Positions 35,837 to 44,469 are shown, numbered from the stretch's first letter. The stretch: DNA of 64,000 nucleotides from Bacillus sp. FJAT-28004 (GCF_001280845.1 NZ_LGHP01000001.1:3789330-3853329), one strand, 5' to 3'. The notes: generated by a model not told the origin, from the sequence alone. Made by a program: numbers and translations.

Positions 35837-36379
35837 ATGAAAGCAACTGGAATTGTACGTCGCATCGATGATCTCGGGCGTGTCGTGATTCCGAAGGAGA
35901 TCCGCCGTACACTGCGTATTCGCGAGGGAGACCCTCTAGAAATATTTGTAGATCGTGATGGCGAAGTTATTTTGAAAAAATATTCTCCTATCGGTGAGCT
36001 TGGTGACTTTGCTAAGGAATATGCAGAATCGTTATTTGAGGGAACAAATCATGTTACATTGATCACGGACCGGGATACCATAATTGCAGTAGCTGGAGCA
36101 TCCAAGAAAGAGTTGCTTGATAAGCAGGTGGGCACTGTTCTGGAGAGCTGTATGGAAAATCGCAAGACGCTTGCTGAAGCAAACGGCGGTGCCTTTGAAA
36201 TTGTGAAGGATACGCAGGAAACGTACAGCTCCTTCGTTATTGCGCCGATCATTGCGGGTGGCGATCCGATTGGAACTGTCGTTCTGCTCAGTAAGGATGA
36301 GTCCGTAAAAATGTCTACAATGGAAACGAAGATGGCTGAGACGGCTGCGGGCTTTTTGGCAAAACAGATGGAGCAATAG
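35837..36379 (+). CDS. spoVT: Stage V sporulation protein T
   Basis: A 180-residue regulator with an N-terminal AbrB-type DNA-binding domain (1-52: KATGIVRRIDDLGRVVIPKEI) and a C-terminal GAF-like domain (about 56-178). SpoVT is made in the forespore under sigma-G and tunes sigma-G genes, coat quality and germination. Length and sequence match SpoVT throughout. AGCGGGG is upstream of the ATG. In B. subtilis it directly follows mfd; here nearly 9 kb of accessory genes lie between. Confidence 0.97.
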   Translation: MKATGIVRRIDDLGRVVIPKEIRRTLRIREGDPLEIFVDRDGEVILKKYSPIGELGDFAKEYAESLFEGTNHVTLITDRDTIIAVAGASKKELLDKQVGTVLESCMENRKTLAEANGGAFEIVKDTQETYSSFVIAPIIAGGDPIGTVVLLSKDESVKMSTMETKMAETAAGFLAKQMEQ

Positions 36380-36507
36380 TAAGAAACAAGGTTATGACAG
36401 CTTCTTTGATCGAGAGAAAACTCGATTGGGGAAGCTTTTTCAACGTTTACGATTGTGAGGTATAATAGATACCAATAGAAATCGTGTGATAGGCAGGAGT
36501 GAACGGG

Positions 36508-38463
36508 ATGAACCGCAAGCCGGGGGAAAGAGGGCAATCGGCGGAAATGCTAGGGCAGGCGGGCAAGCGAAAAGCGAGCGTGGGAGCGGTCGAAGCGCCC
36601 CGAACTTATGCTGAAGGGTCAGCAATCGTTCAGCAAACGGATGCTGGGCATCAACAGGTTACAGAGGCAGAATGGCCAGTTGAAGGACGGGTTCAGGTAG
36701 AACGCAGTTCGAAACAGCAGCTTATGAATGGTGTTGCGCTCATGGCGGGTGCGGCATTGTTGTCTAAGCTGATTGGCGTTTTTCAAAAAATACCGCTGCA
36801 AAATCTAGCCGGAGACCGCGTATTTGGCATATACAATGCCGTGTATCCGTTTTATCAGCTGGCTGCTGTTCTGGCTACTGCAGGGTTGCCTACAGCTGTA
36901 TCGCTCCTCATTGCGGAAAGGCTGCGCAAGGGAGATGATGCAGAAGGCGTTAGGCGAACGTTATACGCAGCACTTCTGCTGCTTGGTGTGACGGGTATCA
37001 TTTCTTTTGGCTTGATGTGGGGTGGAGCGAATCAAGTGGCAGGTTGGATTGGCGATGCGGAGACGGCTGGTGCAATAAGATCGGTCTCGTTTGCGCTGCT
37101 GCTTGCTCCATTCGTTGCTGCGTTAAGGGGTTATGTGCAGGGAATCGGACGAATGGGTTTGTCCGCTGCCTCGCAAGTTGTGGAGCAGATGATTCGTGTA
37201 GGCATCATGCTGCTTGTGCTTGCTTTAAGCATGTCTGCTGGCTGGACAGATGCATCTGTGGCATCTGGCGTGATGAGCGGATCGGCATTCGGAGCTTGCG
37301 CGTCGCTCCTGCTGCTTGCCATATATTTATGGCGCAGGCGCAGCAGTGAGCGGCTTAACCGAATGGCAGGAGCAATACGAGCAGAGATGAGAAAGCTTGC
37401 CGTTATTGCACTGCCCGTCGCGCTTGGGGCGGTTGTCGTTCCTGTTCTTGGTGTTGTGGATGCCTTTATGGTTCCTCGTTTATTGCAGGAAGGCGGTGCC
37501 TCGGAAGCAGCGGCAATGACATTGTTTGGTATATATAGCCGAGCGCAGCCACTTGTACAGCTTGTCGTTATGGTATCCGGAGCGGCGGCGGCAGCACTTG
37601 TACCAAGCATAGCGTTAGCTCGCATGCGGGGTGCATATGGACAGCTTCGGGTTCAGCTCTCGCTTGCGGAGCGGGCGGCATGGGCAATCGGCGCGGCGGC
37701 AGCCATCGGTTTGGCGCTGCTTGCGGAGCCGCTCAATATGATGCTGTACTCGGATACCAAAGGCACAATTGCTTTCGCTTTGGTTGGCTGCACTGCCCTT
37801 GCGGGCAGTGTGAATGCCGTAACAGCCCCTGTACTTCAAGGGTTAGGCGCCGTGCGTATTCCAGCTATTTTGCTGCTAGTTGCGGCGCTCCTTAAAGGCG
37901 TGATTAACGCTGTGCTTGTGCCTCTGTATGGCATTGAAGGAGCAGCTATTGCAGGTGTCGCGGCGCTAAGCGTGGCTGCTTTGCTCGGGTTAATTGCCGT
38001 GCGGTATACAGCTGCGGGAGCTGGAGCCTCACTGGTTGGTAGCCGAGCAGGAATGAATGTACCGGTGGGAAAAGGGCGAGTGAAGCCGAGTGGGCGAGCG
38101 GTTGAGGCGCCGTACGGTGTTTTTGGGGATGAGCGAGGGGATGGGAGTGGGCGAGAAGAAGGGCGCCAGCCATCGCTTGGGCGCGCGGCGGCGGGCACGG
38201 TCTTTGCGCTCGCGGTCATGGCCGCGGCGCTTGTTGTCGCCGAGCGAGCGCTGAGCGCCGCGCTTGGCGGGCTGCCGCCTCGGGCGGCAGCAACTGCGCT
38301 TGCGCTGACGTGCGTTGCCGTCGGCGCTTGCGCCTTTGGCGCCGCAGCTTTGCGCGGCGGCGCTATTAGCGCGCGCGAATTGCGCGCGTTGCCGGGCGGC
38401 GCTGTGCTGGCCGCCCGTTTGCAGCGCTGGCGGCTTATTCCGCCAGCGAAAGACGAGCAATAG
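36508..38463 (+). CDS. yabM: Polysaccharide/oligosaccharide flippase-like protein YabM
   Basis: A 651-residue MOP-superfamily membrane protein related to SpoVB/YabM and MurJ, with about 14 membrane segments from residue 75 on (GVALMAGAALLSKLIGVFQKI). The first about 70 residues are a charged, probably disordered extension that B. subtilis homologues lack, and a Gly/Arg-rich insert lies at about 520-565. ATG 36508 is 8 nt from AGGAG; the GTG at 36499 overlaps it. The coding bases from about 38080 to 38460 are much richer in G+C than the surroundings. The substrate is unknown. Confidence 0.88.
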   Translation: MNRKPGERGQSAEMLGQAGKRKASVGAVEAPRTYAEGSAIVQQTDAGHQQVTEAEWPVEGRVQVERSSKQQLMNGVALMAGAALLSKLIGVFQKIPLQNLAGDRVFGIYNAVYPFYQLAAVLATAGLPTAVSLLIAERLRKGDDAEGVRRTLYAALLLLGVTGIISFGLMWGGANQVAGWIGDAETAGAIRSVSFALLLAPFVAALRGYVQGIGRMGLSAASQVVEQMIRVGIMLLVLALSMSAGWTDASVASGVMSGSAFGACASLLLLAIYLWRRRSSERLNRMAGAIRAEMRKLAVIALPVALGAVVVPVLGVVDAFMVPRLLQEGGASEAAAMTLFGIYSRAQPLVQLVVMVSGAAAAALVPSIALARMRGAYGQLRVQLSLAERAAWAIGAAAAIGLALLAEPLNMMLYSDTKGTIAFALVGCTALAGSVNAVTAPVLQGLGAVRIPAILLLVAALLKGVINAVLVPLYGIEGAAIAGVAALSVAALLGLIAVRYTAAGAGASLVGSRAGMNVPVGKGRVKPSGRAVEAPYGVFGDERGDGSGREEGRQPSLGRAAAGTVFALAVMAAALVVAERALSAALGGLPPRAAATALALTCVAVGACAFGAAALRGGAISARELRALPGGAVLAARLQRWRLIPPAKDEQ

Positions 38464-38829
38464 CGCCGCAAGTTGGCGGCGAAGAGCGCACGGCATGTTG
38501 TTGTATTGGTCATTTTGAGGAAAATAGATTCCGTATGATATGCTTAGCGCAATGAATAATATGGAAATATATTATGTACTCAAAACATTTATAAAAATAA
38601 GTATTTTTTACGGCAATATTGATGTTTATGTAAAATTGGTCCATTATTACTTTTCGAAGAAAAATAAACGAATGATTTCTCATGATTATTACATATGCGA
38701 ACTCGCGTTGCTTCCCATAAGGAAAACAAGGTTTGCTAATACAGATTTATTTTGCATGAGGCTGGCATTATAGCTACTCCATCAAATTTGGACCACAATA
38801 CGAATGAATAGTTAAGGAGGCTTATTACT
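38464..38829. other. 366-base gap, AT-rich, no gene seen
   Basis: The gap opens with a GC-rich hairpin without T-run (GCCGC/GGCGGC near 38465-38482), a possible weak end for yabM. The rest is strongly AT-rich. A 77-codon frame at 38540-38773 has neither a ribosome binding site nor protein-like composition, so it was not called. AAGGAGG just before 38830 serves yabN. Confidence 0.5.
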
Positions 38830-40326
38830 ATGGCAACCCCGTATCTTACTGTCGTTGGACTCGGCTCAGGCGATCCTGACCAAATGACGCTTGGCGTATG
38901 GCGTAGGCTGCAAGCAGCGAAGAAAATCTTTGTTCGAACAGCCGATCATCCTGCGATGTCGATGCTTCTAGAAATCGGTATGGAATATACCTCATTTGAT
39001 ACTTTGTATGAGCAGCATGACTCATTTCCAGAGGTATACAAGGCGATTGCCGCGACACTAATTGCTGAAGCAAAGAGCATGAGCACAAGCGTGGACGAGC
39101 CTATTATTTATGCGGTGCCCGGCCATCCCATGGTGGCTGAACGTACGGTTCAGCTGCTGCGTGAGCAATGTTCGGAAGCAGGCATTGAGCTGCAAATTAT
39201 CGGCGGTGAGAGCTTCCTTGATCAAGCTTTTATCAGTCTAGGAATGGATCCAATAGAGGGCTTCGCGCTGCTGGATGCAGCTGAACTACAGCCATCTTTA
39301 TTGCAGCCCCAGTTGCACACTCTGATTGGACAGGTGTATGATGCCTTCACGGCATCTGATGTTAAGCTTGCGCTTATGGAGCGTTATCCCGATGATTACG
39401 AGGTTGTGGTAGGGCATGCTCTTGGTGTTGCTTCTCAGCAGCAGATCATTCGCGTTCCGCTATACGAGCTTGATCGCACGCCTGGCTATGGCAATTTGTC
39501 GCTGATATGGGTTCCGCGATCGGATGATGCAGCGCTCCGCAATCGTTCCTTTGATCGGTTGCATGAAATTGTATCTATTCTTCGCAGCCCTGAAGGTTGT
39601 CCATGGGACCAGGAGCAGACGCATCAGTCCATTCGCAAAAACTTTATCGAAGAGCTCTATGAAGCGCTTGAAGCTATCGATAATGATGATCCGGATGGCA
39701 TGCAGGAGGAATTCGGCGACGTTATCCTGCAAGTGATGCTTCATAGCCAAATGGAAGAAGAGACTGGCGCATTTTCCATCTATGATGTGATACAATCACT
39801 TAACGAGAAGCTTATTTTCCGTCATCCGCATGTATTTGGTGAAGTAGATGCGAGCAATTCGGAAGAGGCGTTAGTCAACTGGGAGCAAATGAAGGCCGAG
39901 GAGAAACGGATGAAAGGAACCGATGTGTCTCGCACATCGGCGCTTGATGGCATTCCACCAGACCTGCCAGCACTCATGAAAGCCTATAAGCTTCAGAAAA
40001 AAGCGGCTAAGGTAGGCTTTGATTGGGACGAGCTTGGCCCTGTGCTTGCCAAGATTGAAGAGGAGCTCGCAGAGCTGCGCGAAGCGATAGCCTCACAATC
40101 GGAAGAGGAGCAGGCCTCTGAGCTAGGTGATTTGCTGTTTGCGGTCGTCAATGCCTCACGCTTCATCCATGCTGATCCGGAAGAGGCGCTTTCCCGCACG
40201 AACAAAAAATTCCGCAGTAGATTTGATTATATTGAGGAACAGCTTCGTATAAGCGGTAAAAATTTTGACCAGACTGATTTAACAGAAATGGATCGTTGGT
40301 GGGAAGAGGCAAAGCGTCAATCCTAG
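38830..40326 (+). CDS. yabN: YabN: tetrapyrrole methylase-like domain fused to MazG NTP pyrophosphohydrolase
   Basis: A 498-residue fusion. Residues 1-220 form a tetrapyrrole (SAM-dependent) methylase-like fold (TVVGLGSGDPDQMTLG, YAVPGHPMVAE); residues 240-495 form a tandem MazG NTP-PPase domain with the metal-binding pattern EELYEALEAIDNDD...EEFGDVILQ and a second EELAEL...SELGDLLFA. MazG enzymes remove non-canonical or excess NTPs. The methylase substrate is unknown. The ATG follows TTAAGGAGG. The order yabM-yabN-(hbs)-yabO resembles B. subtilis. Confidence 0.95.
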   Translation: MATPYLTVVGLGSGDPDQMTLGVWRRLQAAKKIFVRTADHPAMSMLLEIGMEYTSFDTLYEQHDSFPEVYKAIAATLIAEAKSMSTSVDEPIIYAVPGHPMVAERTVQLLREQCSEAGIELQIIGGESFLDQAFISLGMDPIEGFALLDAAELQPSLLQPQLHTLIGQVYDAFTASDVKLALMERYPDDYEVVVGHALGVASQQQIIRVPLYELDRTPGYGNLSLIWVPRSDDAALRNRSFDRLHEIVSILRSPEGCPWDQEQTHQSIRKNFIEELYEALEAIDNDDPDGMQEEFGDVILQVMLHSQMEEETGAFSIYDVIQSLNEKLIFRHPHVFGEVDASNSEEALVNWEQMKAEEKRMKGTDVSRTSALDGIPPDLPALMKAYKLQKKAAKVGFDWDELGPVLAKIEEELAELREAIASQSEEEQASELGDLLFAVVNASRFIHADPEEALSRTNKKFRSRFDYIEEQLRISGKNFDQTDLTEMDRWWEEAKRQS

Positions 40327-40507
40327 CTTTCAATTCGTCATGAATCGCCTTTTTTCCGCAACAATCGCAAAAAAATTTCAAATAGCGGCAGGATTTATTT
40401 GCTACAAGGCAGAATAAGTATTCTTCGTGAGAGTAAAAATGGGAAGCAAAGGCGGCGCCACAAGCGTCGACCACAAATAATGGTTAAAAATTAGGAGGAA
40501 TTTTATA

Positions 40508-40780
40508 ATGAACAAAACAGACTTGATCAACAACATTGCAGAAAAAAGTGGTTTGACTAAACGTGACGTAGAAGCAGTTCTTAACGGCTTCTTGGGCGAA
40601 GTAACAGATGCACTTGCTGGTGGCGATAAAGTACAATTGATCGGCTTCGGTACTTTTGAAACTCGCAAACGTGCTGGACGCACTGGACGCAACCCGCAAA
40701 CAGGCGCTCCAATCGAAATCTCTGAAGCAAAAGTTCCTGCATTCAAAGCAGGCAACAAGTTGAAAGAAGCTATCCAATAA
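40508..40780 (+). CDS. hupA: DNA-binding protein HU
   Basis: A 90-residue HU/IHF-family histone-like protein: helical dimer core (NKTDLINNIAEKSGLTKRDVE) and the beta-arm (KRAGRTGRNPQTGAPIEI) with its conserved Pro. HU bends and compacts the nucleoid; it is essential in B. subtilis, where hbs lies elsewhere. AGGAGG gives a strong ribosome binding site. Its stop is only 3 bases from rqcP. Confidence 0.96.
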   Translation: MNKTDLINNIAEKSGLTKRDVEAVLNGFLGEVTDALAGGDKVQLIGFGTFETRKRAGRTGRNPQTGAPIEISEAKVPAFKAGNKLKEAIQ

Positions 40781-40783
40781 TTT

Positions 40784-41074
40784 ATGCGATTAGATAAATT
40801 TCTTAAGGTATCCCGGCTGATCAAACGCCGTACCGTTGCGAAGGATGTATCGGAGCAAGGTCGCGTATGGATCAACGGCCGCGAAGCGAAAGCAAGCAGT
40901 GCCGTCAAAGTCGGTGATGAGCTCCAAATCCAATACGGTCAAAAAATCGTAACCATTCGCGTTGAGCGAATTGCGGAAACGACTCGTAAGGATGAAGCCG
41001 GAGAGCTGTATACCTTGGTGAAAGAAGAGCAACGCCAGCGCGAGAACACGCTCGACTGGGAAGTACCGCAATAA
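40784..41074 (+). CDS. rqcP: S4-domain ribosome quality control protein RqcP (YabO)
   Basis: A 96-residue single S4 RNA-binding domain (MRLDKFLKVSRLIKRRTVAK, RVWINGREAKAS). RqcP/YabO works with RqcH on obstructed 50S subunits to add C-terminal Ala tails to stalled peptides. There is no clear ribosome binding site; with only 3 bases to the HU stop, translation probably depends on coupling to HU. A strong terminator follows. Confidence 0.95.
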   Translation: MRLDKFLKVSRLIKRRTVAKDVSEQGRVWINGREAKASSAVKVGDELQIQYGQKIVTIRVERIAETTRKDEAGELYTLVKEEQRQRENTLDWEVPQ

Positions 41075-41078
41075 CAAC

Positions 41079-41122
41079 AAGACTGCCTACAAGCATAATA
41101 CTTGCAGGCAGTCTTTTTTTTT
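41079..41122 (+). terminator. Terminator after rqcP
   Basis: AAGACTGCCTACAAG pairs with CTTGCAGGCAGTCTT (one bulge; loop CATAATA) and is followed by nine T residues. Confidence 0.92.
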
Positions 41123-41203
41123 GCCCAATAAGCCATTCTAAATTCCACGAAATTTCCTGTTTCAACATCATAAAAAAGGTTTATATACTCGGAGGACTAG
41201 TCT

Positions 41204-41947
41204 ATGAATCATCTGCAGCTGCCCATTCCCGAGTATCGGCGAAAAGGTTTATCCTTGCTAGGGCATGCGTGTGCTCTCTATTTCAAAAATATAATACCTA
41301 TTCTAATTTTAGTAGCGATGATAACGATTCCGGTTGAGGCGATCAAAAACTATTATTTTTTTGAACAGGAAGACAGTCTCCTTTTTTTCGAGGCCAACAG
41401 CACGGACAATATGGTGAGTTTGTTTTTCTTATGTGTCATCACGCCGATGGTTATATACTACATACTTGCGAGAATGACCGGAGTAAGCGGGGGAATCATG
41501 TTACCCATTCTGTGGGGCCTTCGCAAATGGCCGCGCATGATCGCGTACAACTTTCTACATAGCGTCATTATCGTTGCAGGAATTGTAATGTTTGTTGTGC
41601 CTGGTCTCTTGTTCGCGGTATGGCTGATGCTGATGCCGATTGTTGTTTCTATTGCAGATACGTCGCGGATTAATCCGATGACGGTTAGCCGTGATTTGGC
41701 ACGCGGGCGTTATTTCAGGTTTGTTGGTTACGCAATTGGCGGATATTCCGTGTTCATTGTGTTTACAAGCATATTGGTCTTTATTTTCTCTCTCTTTGTA
41801 AATCAGTCATGGATAACCGCTACGATATTTGATCTATGCTTAGGCTTGTTCAGCCAGTTGATAACCATAGTGCTTTTGCTTGTCTTTCTACAGGTGAATA
41901 CAGAATGGAACAACGACGCGTTGAATTCTACTGATCAAGCAGATTAG
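41204..41947 (+). CDS. Membrane protein, YciC/UPF0259-like
   Basis: A 247-residue integral membrane protein with about five to six hydrophobic segments (around 30-45, 70-92, 118-150, 180-205, 215-235). FVVPGLLFAVWLMLMPIVV followed by a short acidic/Arg motif resembles the conserved core of YciC/UPF0259 and related DUF975-type proteins, whose function is unknown. TCGGAGGAC precedes the ATG. It lies between rqcP and yabP, a place where B. subtilis has no gene. Confidence 0.72.
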   Translation: MNHLQLPIPEYRRKGLSLLGHACALYFKNIIPILILVAMITIPVEAIKNYYFFEQEDSLLFFEANSTDNMVSLFFLCVITPMVIYYILARMTGVSGGIMLPILWGLRKWPRMIAYNFLHSVIIVAGIVMFVVPGLLFAVWLMLMPIVVSIADTSRINPMTVSRDLARGRYFRFVGYAIGGYSVFIVFTSILVFIFSLFVNQSWITATIFDLCLGLFSQLITIVLLLVFLQVNTEWNNDALNSTDQAD

Positions 41948-42117
41948 GTTGGTTCTATTTCTCGTCCACGCCCCATAAGCTAGTCTTAACATATAAGACA
42001 GGATAAGCTTCACGCCTATGCCCTTCTTATATTTGACCGCGAAACGTATGCTGCGCCGCACTAGATCGGCTGTAGCCGTTTACGCCAAGACATGTTAACG
42101 AAGCGGAGGACGAGTCT

Positions 42118-42405
42118 ATGGTTGACCAAGGCAAGGGGCAGAAGCGTCAGGAAGTCAAAATGCTAAATCGCAAGCTGCTGGAGCTTACCGGAGTCGTAAA
42201 CGTGGAGAGCTTTGACAGCGAAGAGTTTTTACTCGAAACAGAGCTTGGCTTCTTGGAGGTTAAGGGCCAAAATTTGCATATGAAGCTTCTTAGCCTTGAA
42301 CAGGGAATGGTAACTATCGAAGGACTCGTCCATTCGCTCGCCTATATGGACGGCAACAATTCCTCCTCTAAATCCAAAGGGCTGTTCGGGAAGTTATTTA
42401 AGTGA
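42118..42405 (+). CDS. yabP: Sporulation protein YabP
   Basis: A 95-residue YabP/YqfC-family protein (LNRKLLELTGVVNVESFDSEEFLLET). YabP is made in the mother cell under sigma-E and is required for sporulation in B. subtilis; its molecular role is unclear. A GCGGAGGACG ribosome site precedes the ATG. It overlaps yabQ by 4 bases (GTGA). No confident sigma-E promoter could be placed in the 170 bases before it. Confidence 0.95.
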   Translation: MVDQGKGQKRQEVKMLNRKLLELTGVVNVESFDSEEFLLETELGFLEVKGQNLHMKLLSLEQGMVTIEGLVHSLAYMDGNNSSSKSKGLFGKLFK

Positions 42406-43010
42406 CGCTTGATATGCAATGGTTAACGATGGCGGTCATGCTATTATCAGGCCTTGGCATGGGAACGGTATTCGACGGCTACCGAGTCGTAACGAATGAG
42501 CTCAAGCTCCCGCGTTGGTGGCTCCCGGTGCTTGATGTAGTCTACTGGATGGCAGCAGCATTGATCGTCTTTCGGGTGCTGTACGCTAGCAACAATGGCG
42601 AGGTGCGAGCGTACGTTTTTATCGGACTGGCTATTGGGATGGTAATCTATTATTTCGTTTTTAGCAGAATCGTTATTCATGTCGTAAAATGGATCATTGG
42701 AGCAGTACGAAAACTAATCCAAATTGTGCTAAAATGCTTGGACATCCTTATTGTTAAGCCGATTTTATTACTCTATAAATTGGTAAAGGTAATTTTGGCA
42801 TTTGGGTCTGCGCTCACTATTTTCACTTTAAAAATTGTGATACAATTAGTCCGTCCATTTTGGAAATTGTTTGTTTGGATGGCAGGTCCAGTCATTCGTC
42901 CCCTCGGACGCTGGCTGTCGCGCTACGCTGTCAAATGGCAATTAGCTGAGAGGCTGAGAGGATTTGGACAACGAATAGCTCGATTGTGGGGCAAATGGTT
43001 TAGGAGGTAA
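42402..43010 (+). CDS. yabQ: Spore cortex biosynthesis protein YabQ
   Basis: A 202-residue membrane protein of the YabQ family. The N-terminal 100 residues carry four hydrophobic segments, one with the family pattern GLGMGTVFDGYRV; the rest is amphipathic and strongly basic, longer than is typical. YabQ is required for cortex formation. The start is GTG at 42402, overlapping the yabP stop. The divIC ribosome binding site lies in the last codons. Confidence 0.92.
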   Translation: MTLDMQWLTMAVMLLSGLGMGTVFDGYRVVTNELKLPRWWLPVLDVVYWMAAALIVFRVLYASNNGEVRAYVFIGLAIGMVIYYFVFSRIVIHVVKWIIGAVRKLIQIVLKCLDILIVKPILLLYKLVKVILAFGSALTIFTLKIVIQLVRPFWKLFVWMAGPVIRPLGRWLSRYAVKWQLAERLRGFGQRIARLWGKWFRR

Positions 43011-43018
43011 CACCGCTC

Positions 43019-43327
43019 ATGGCAAAAGCATCTGAGAATAAAACGCCAGGGAATGCTGGCACAAAACGCCGGTTCAAACTATGGATGATGTTCATCGTGC
43101 TATTTATGGGCTGGGCGGGGTATACGATTTTTGGCCAAATGCAGCAGAAGAACGCAACAGGTCTAAAGCTAACTACAATTCAAGAGATGCTTGACGTTAC
43201 CACCAAAGAAACCGATGAGCTTAAACGTCAAATTGAACGATTAAACGACCCAGAATATATCGAACAGCTAGCAACAAAAGAGCAGGGCATGGTGAAGAAG
43301 GGCGCGCAGCAAATTTTCAGTGACTAA
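43019..43327 (+). CDS. divIC: Septum formation initiator DivIC
   Basis: A 102-residue bitopic membrane protein with a short cytosolic N-terminus, one membrane segment (about 21-38), and an extracellular coiled coil ending in a conserved NDPEYIEQLATKE segment of the FtsB/DivIC family. With FtsL and DivIB it activates septal peptidoglycan synthesis. AGGAGG in the end of yabQ is 10 nt from the ATG, so divIC is translated from the yabPQ message at least in part. Confidence 0.95.
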   Translation: MAKASENKTPGNAGTKRRFKLWMMFIVLFMGWAGYTIFGQMQQKNATGLKLTTIQEMLDVTTKETDELKRQIERLNDPEYIEQLATKEQGMVKKGAQQIFSD

Positions 43328-43400
43328 TTAGGGCGTTAATTCGGGTGAACGTCTGTTGACCTTACTTGAACGGTTCGGTTATAATCACGTTAATAGCGTT

Positions 43401-43452
43401 TTCGCAAAACTTTTAGCATATGCTTATGAATTCAGTTTTGCTTCGCATAACT
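43401..43452 (+). repeat. Hairpin unit before yabR
   Basis: One complete unit with a truncated copy before it. TTCGCAAAACTTTTAG (43401-43416) equals the 3' half of a unit; then AGCATATGCTTATGAA leads into the hairpin AGTTTTG (43434-43440), loop CTTCG, CATAACT (43446-43452), with one mismatch. AGGGAGG follows 3-4 bases later, before the yabR ATG. Same layout as at rplY and the vWA gene. Confidence 0.75.
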
Positions 43453-43475
43453 TTTAGGGAGGAACATTTTATTTT

Positions 43476-44003
43476 ATGGCAATTGAAGTGGGCGCTAAGT
43501 TAGAAGGAAAAGTGACAGGCATTACGCATTTTGGGGCATTTGTCGACTTGTCGGGAGGTGTCACTGGTCTTGTTCACATTTCGGAAATTGCTGATAATTA
43601 CGTCAAAGACGTGAAGGATCACCTGAAGATCGACGATGTCGTGAAAGTCAAAGTGATCAACGTGGACAAAGACGGAAAGATCGGGCTTTCCATTAAGCAA
43701 GCCATTGACCGGCCAGAAGGCCAACCAGCGCCACAACAACGCGAGCGTCATAGCGGAGGCGGCGGTGGAAGCACTGGCGGTAGTGGTGGTGGTGGCGAAC
43801 GTTTCAACCGCGGTGGCGGTGGTGGTGGCGGCGGCGGCGGCGGACGTCCCTTCAACAAGCAATCGGCTGGCAGACCGGCATACGGTAAACCGTCATTCGA
43901 GGATAAAGTGTCACGGTTCCTGAAAGACAGCGAAGAGCGCATCTCCTCTTTGAAGAAGAATACGGAGGGCAAACGCGGCGGACGCGGTGCCAAGCGAGTA
44001 TAA
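43476..44003 (+). CDS. yabR: S1-domain RNA-binding protein YabR with glycine-rich tail
   Basis: A 175-residue protein. Residues 1-75 form an S1 RNA-binding domain (GAKLEGKVTGITHFGAFVDL, GLVHISEIAD, KVKVINVDKDGKIGLSIK). Residues 80-130 are Gly/Arg/Ser-rich with an 11-residue Gly run, longer than in B. subtilis YabR; a basic C-terminal tail follows. The S1 domain places it with ribosome-associated factors. AGGGAGG precedes the ATG, directly after the hairpin element. Confidence 0.93.
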   Translation: MAIEVGAKLEGKVTGITHFGAFVDLSGGVTGLVHISEIADNYVKDVKDHLKIDDVVKVKVINVDKDGKIGLSIKQAIDRPEGQPAPQQRERHSGGGGGSTGGSGGGGERFNRGGGGGGGGGGGRPFNKQSAGRPAYGKPSFEDKVSRFLKDSEERISSLKKNTEGKRGGRGAKRV

Positions 44004-44030
44004 GCTGAATCGTCATAACATTATACAAGA

Positions 44031-44060
44031 AGCAGAACCTAACCGGTTCTGCTTTTTTTG
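44031..44060 (+). terminator. Terminator after yabR
   Basis: AGCAGAACC pairs with GGTTCTGCT (loop TAACC part), followed by seven T residues. Confidence 0.92.
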
Positions 44061-44400
44061 CGTCCAGCTGAGGTGTATTCCTCGCGATTTTTTGTAAGCG
44101 TATACAAGTTGCTGTCGAAGCAGGACGCTAAGCCTACGTATATGCTGGTGAATGATTGGACTTGCCTCTAATTGTCACGGTCAATGTCGTTTGTAAAGCG
44201 CGCAGAAGCGTAAAAAAAATACTTTTCTCTAATCCTCCATCATTCCCGACACATTATAACGCCGATTCGCCATCATTTCGAAAGCTCGCGGCACATATTT
44301 TGTTGTCATACAATTGTACTCAGACTATGCAAAAGGCCAGGCAATCCTATACGCGGTATATGTTTGACAGTGAATTGACAATGACCGCAATGGCATTTAT

Positions 44401-44469
44401 TTTTGTCGGAAAAAATTTACAGATCAGTTGCTTTAACTGACAAACTTTATGCGGACAACCTCCTATAAT
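44401..44469 (+). promoter_or_regulatory. spoIIE promoter with Spo0A-type box and 21-base spacer
   Basis: TTTTGTCGGAAAA at 44401-44413 differs by one base from a Spo0A box. CTGACA (44437-44442) and TATAAT (44464-44469) are 21 bases apart. B. subtilis spoIIE is known for a sigma-A promoter with the same 21-base spacer that depends on Spo0A-P. The bases 44061-44400 before it hold no gene or structure I recognise. Confidence 0.75.

Noticed and set aside
37836..38513. Long minus-strand frames opposite yabM
   Set aside because: They arise from the high GC of yabM on the other strand; their Ala/Pro/Arg/Ser text has no domain.
38540..38773. 77-codon frame in the AT-rich gap after yabM
   Set aside because: No ribosome binding site, Ile/Tyr/Lys-rich chance composition of AT-rich DNA, no recognisable family.
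42000..42117. Sigma-E promoter before yabP (TTATATT, then CGTATGCT)
   Set aside because: The spacing of about 11 bases is too short for sigma-E and the -10 match is poor.
44156..44440. 94-codon frame before spoIIE
   Set aside because: No ribosome binding site; it runs over the Spo0A-type box and promoter of spoIIE.
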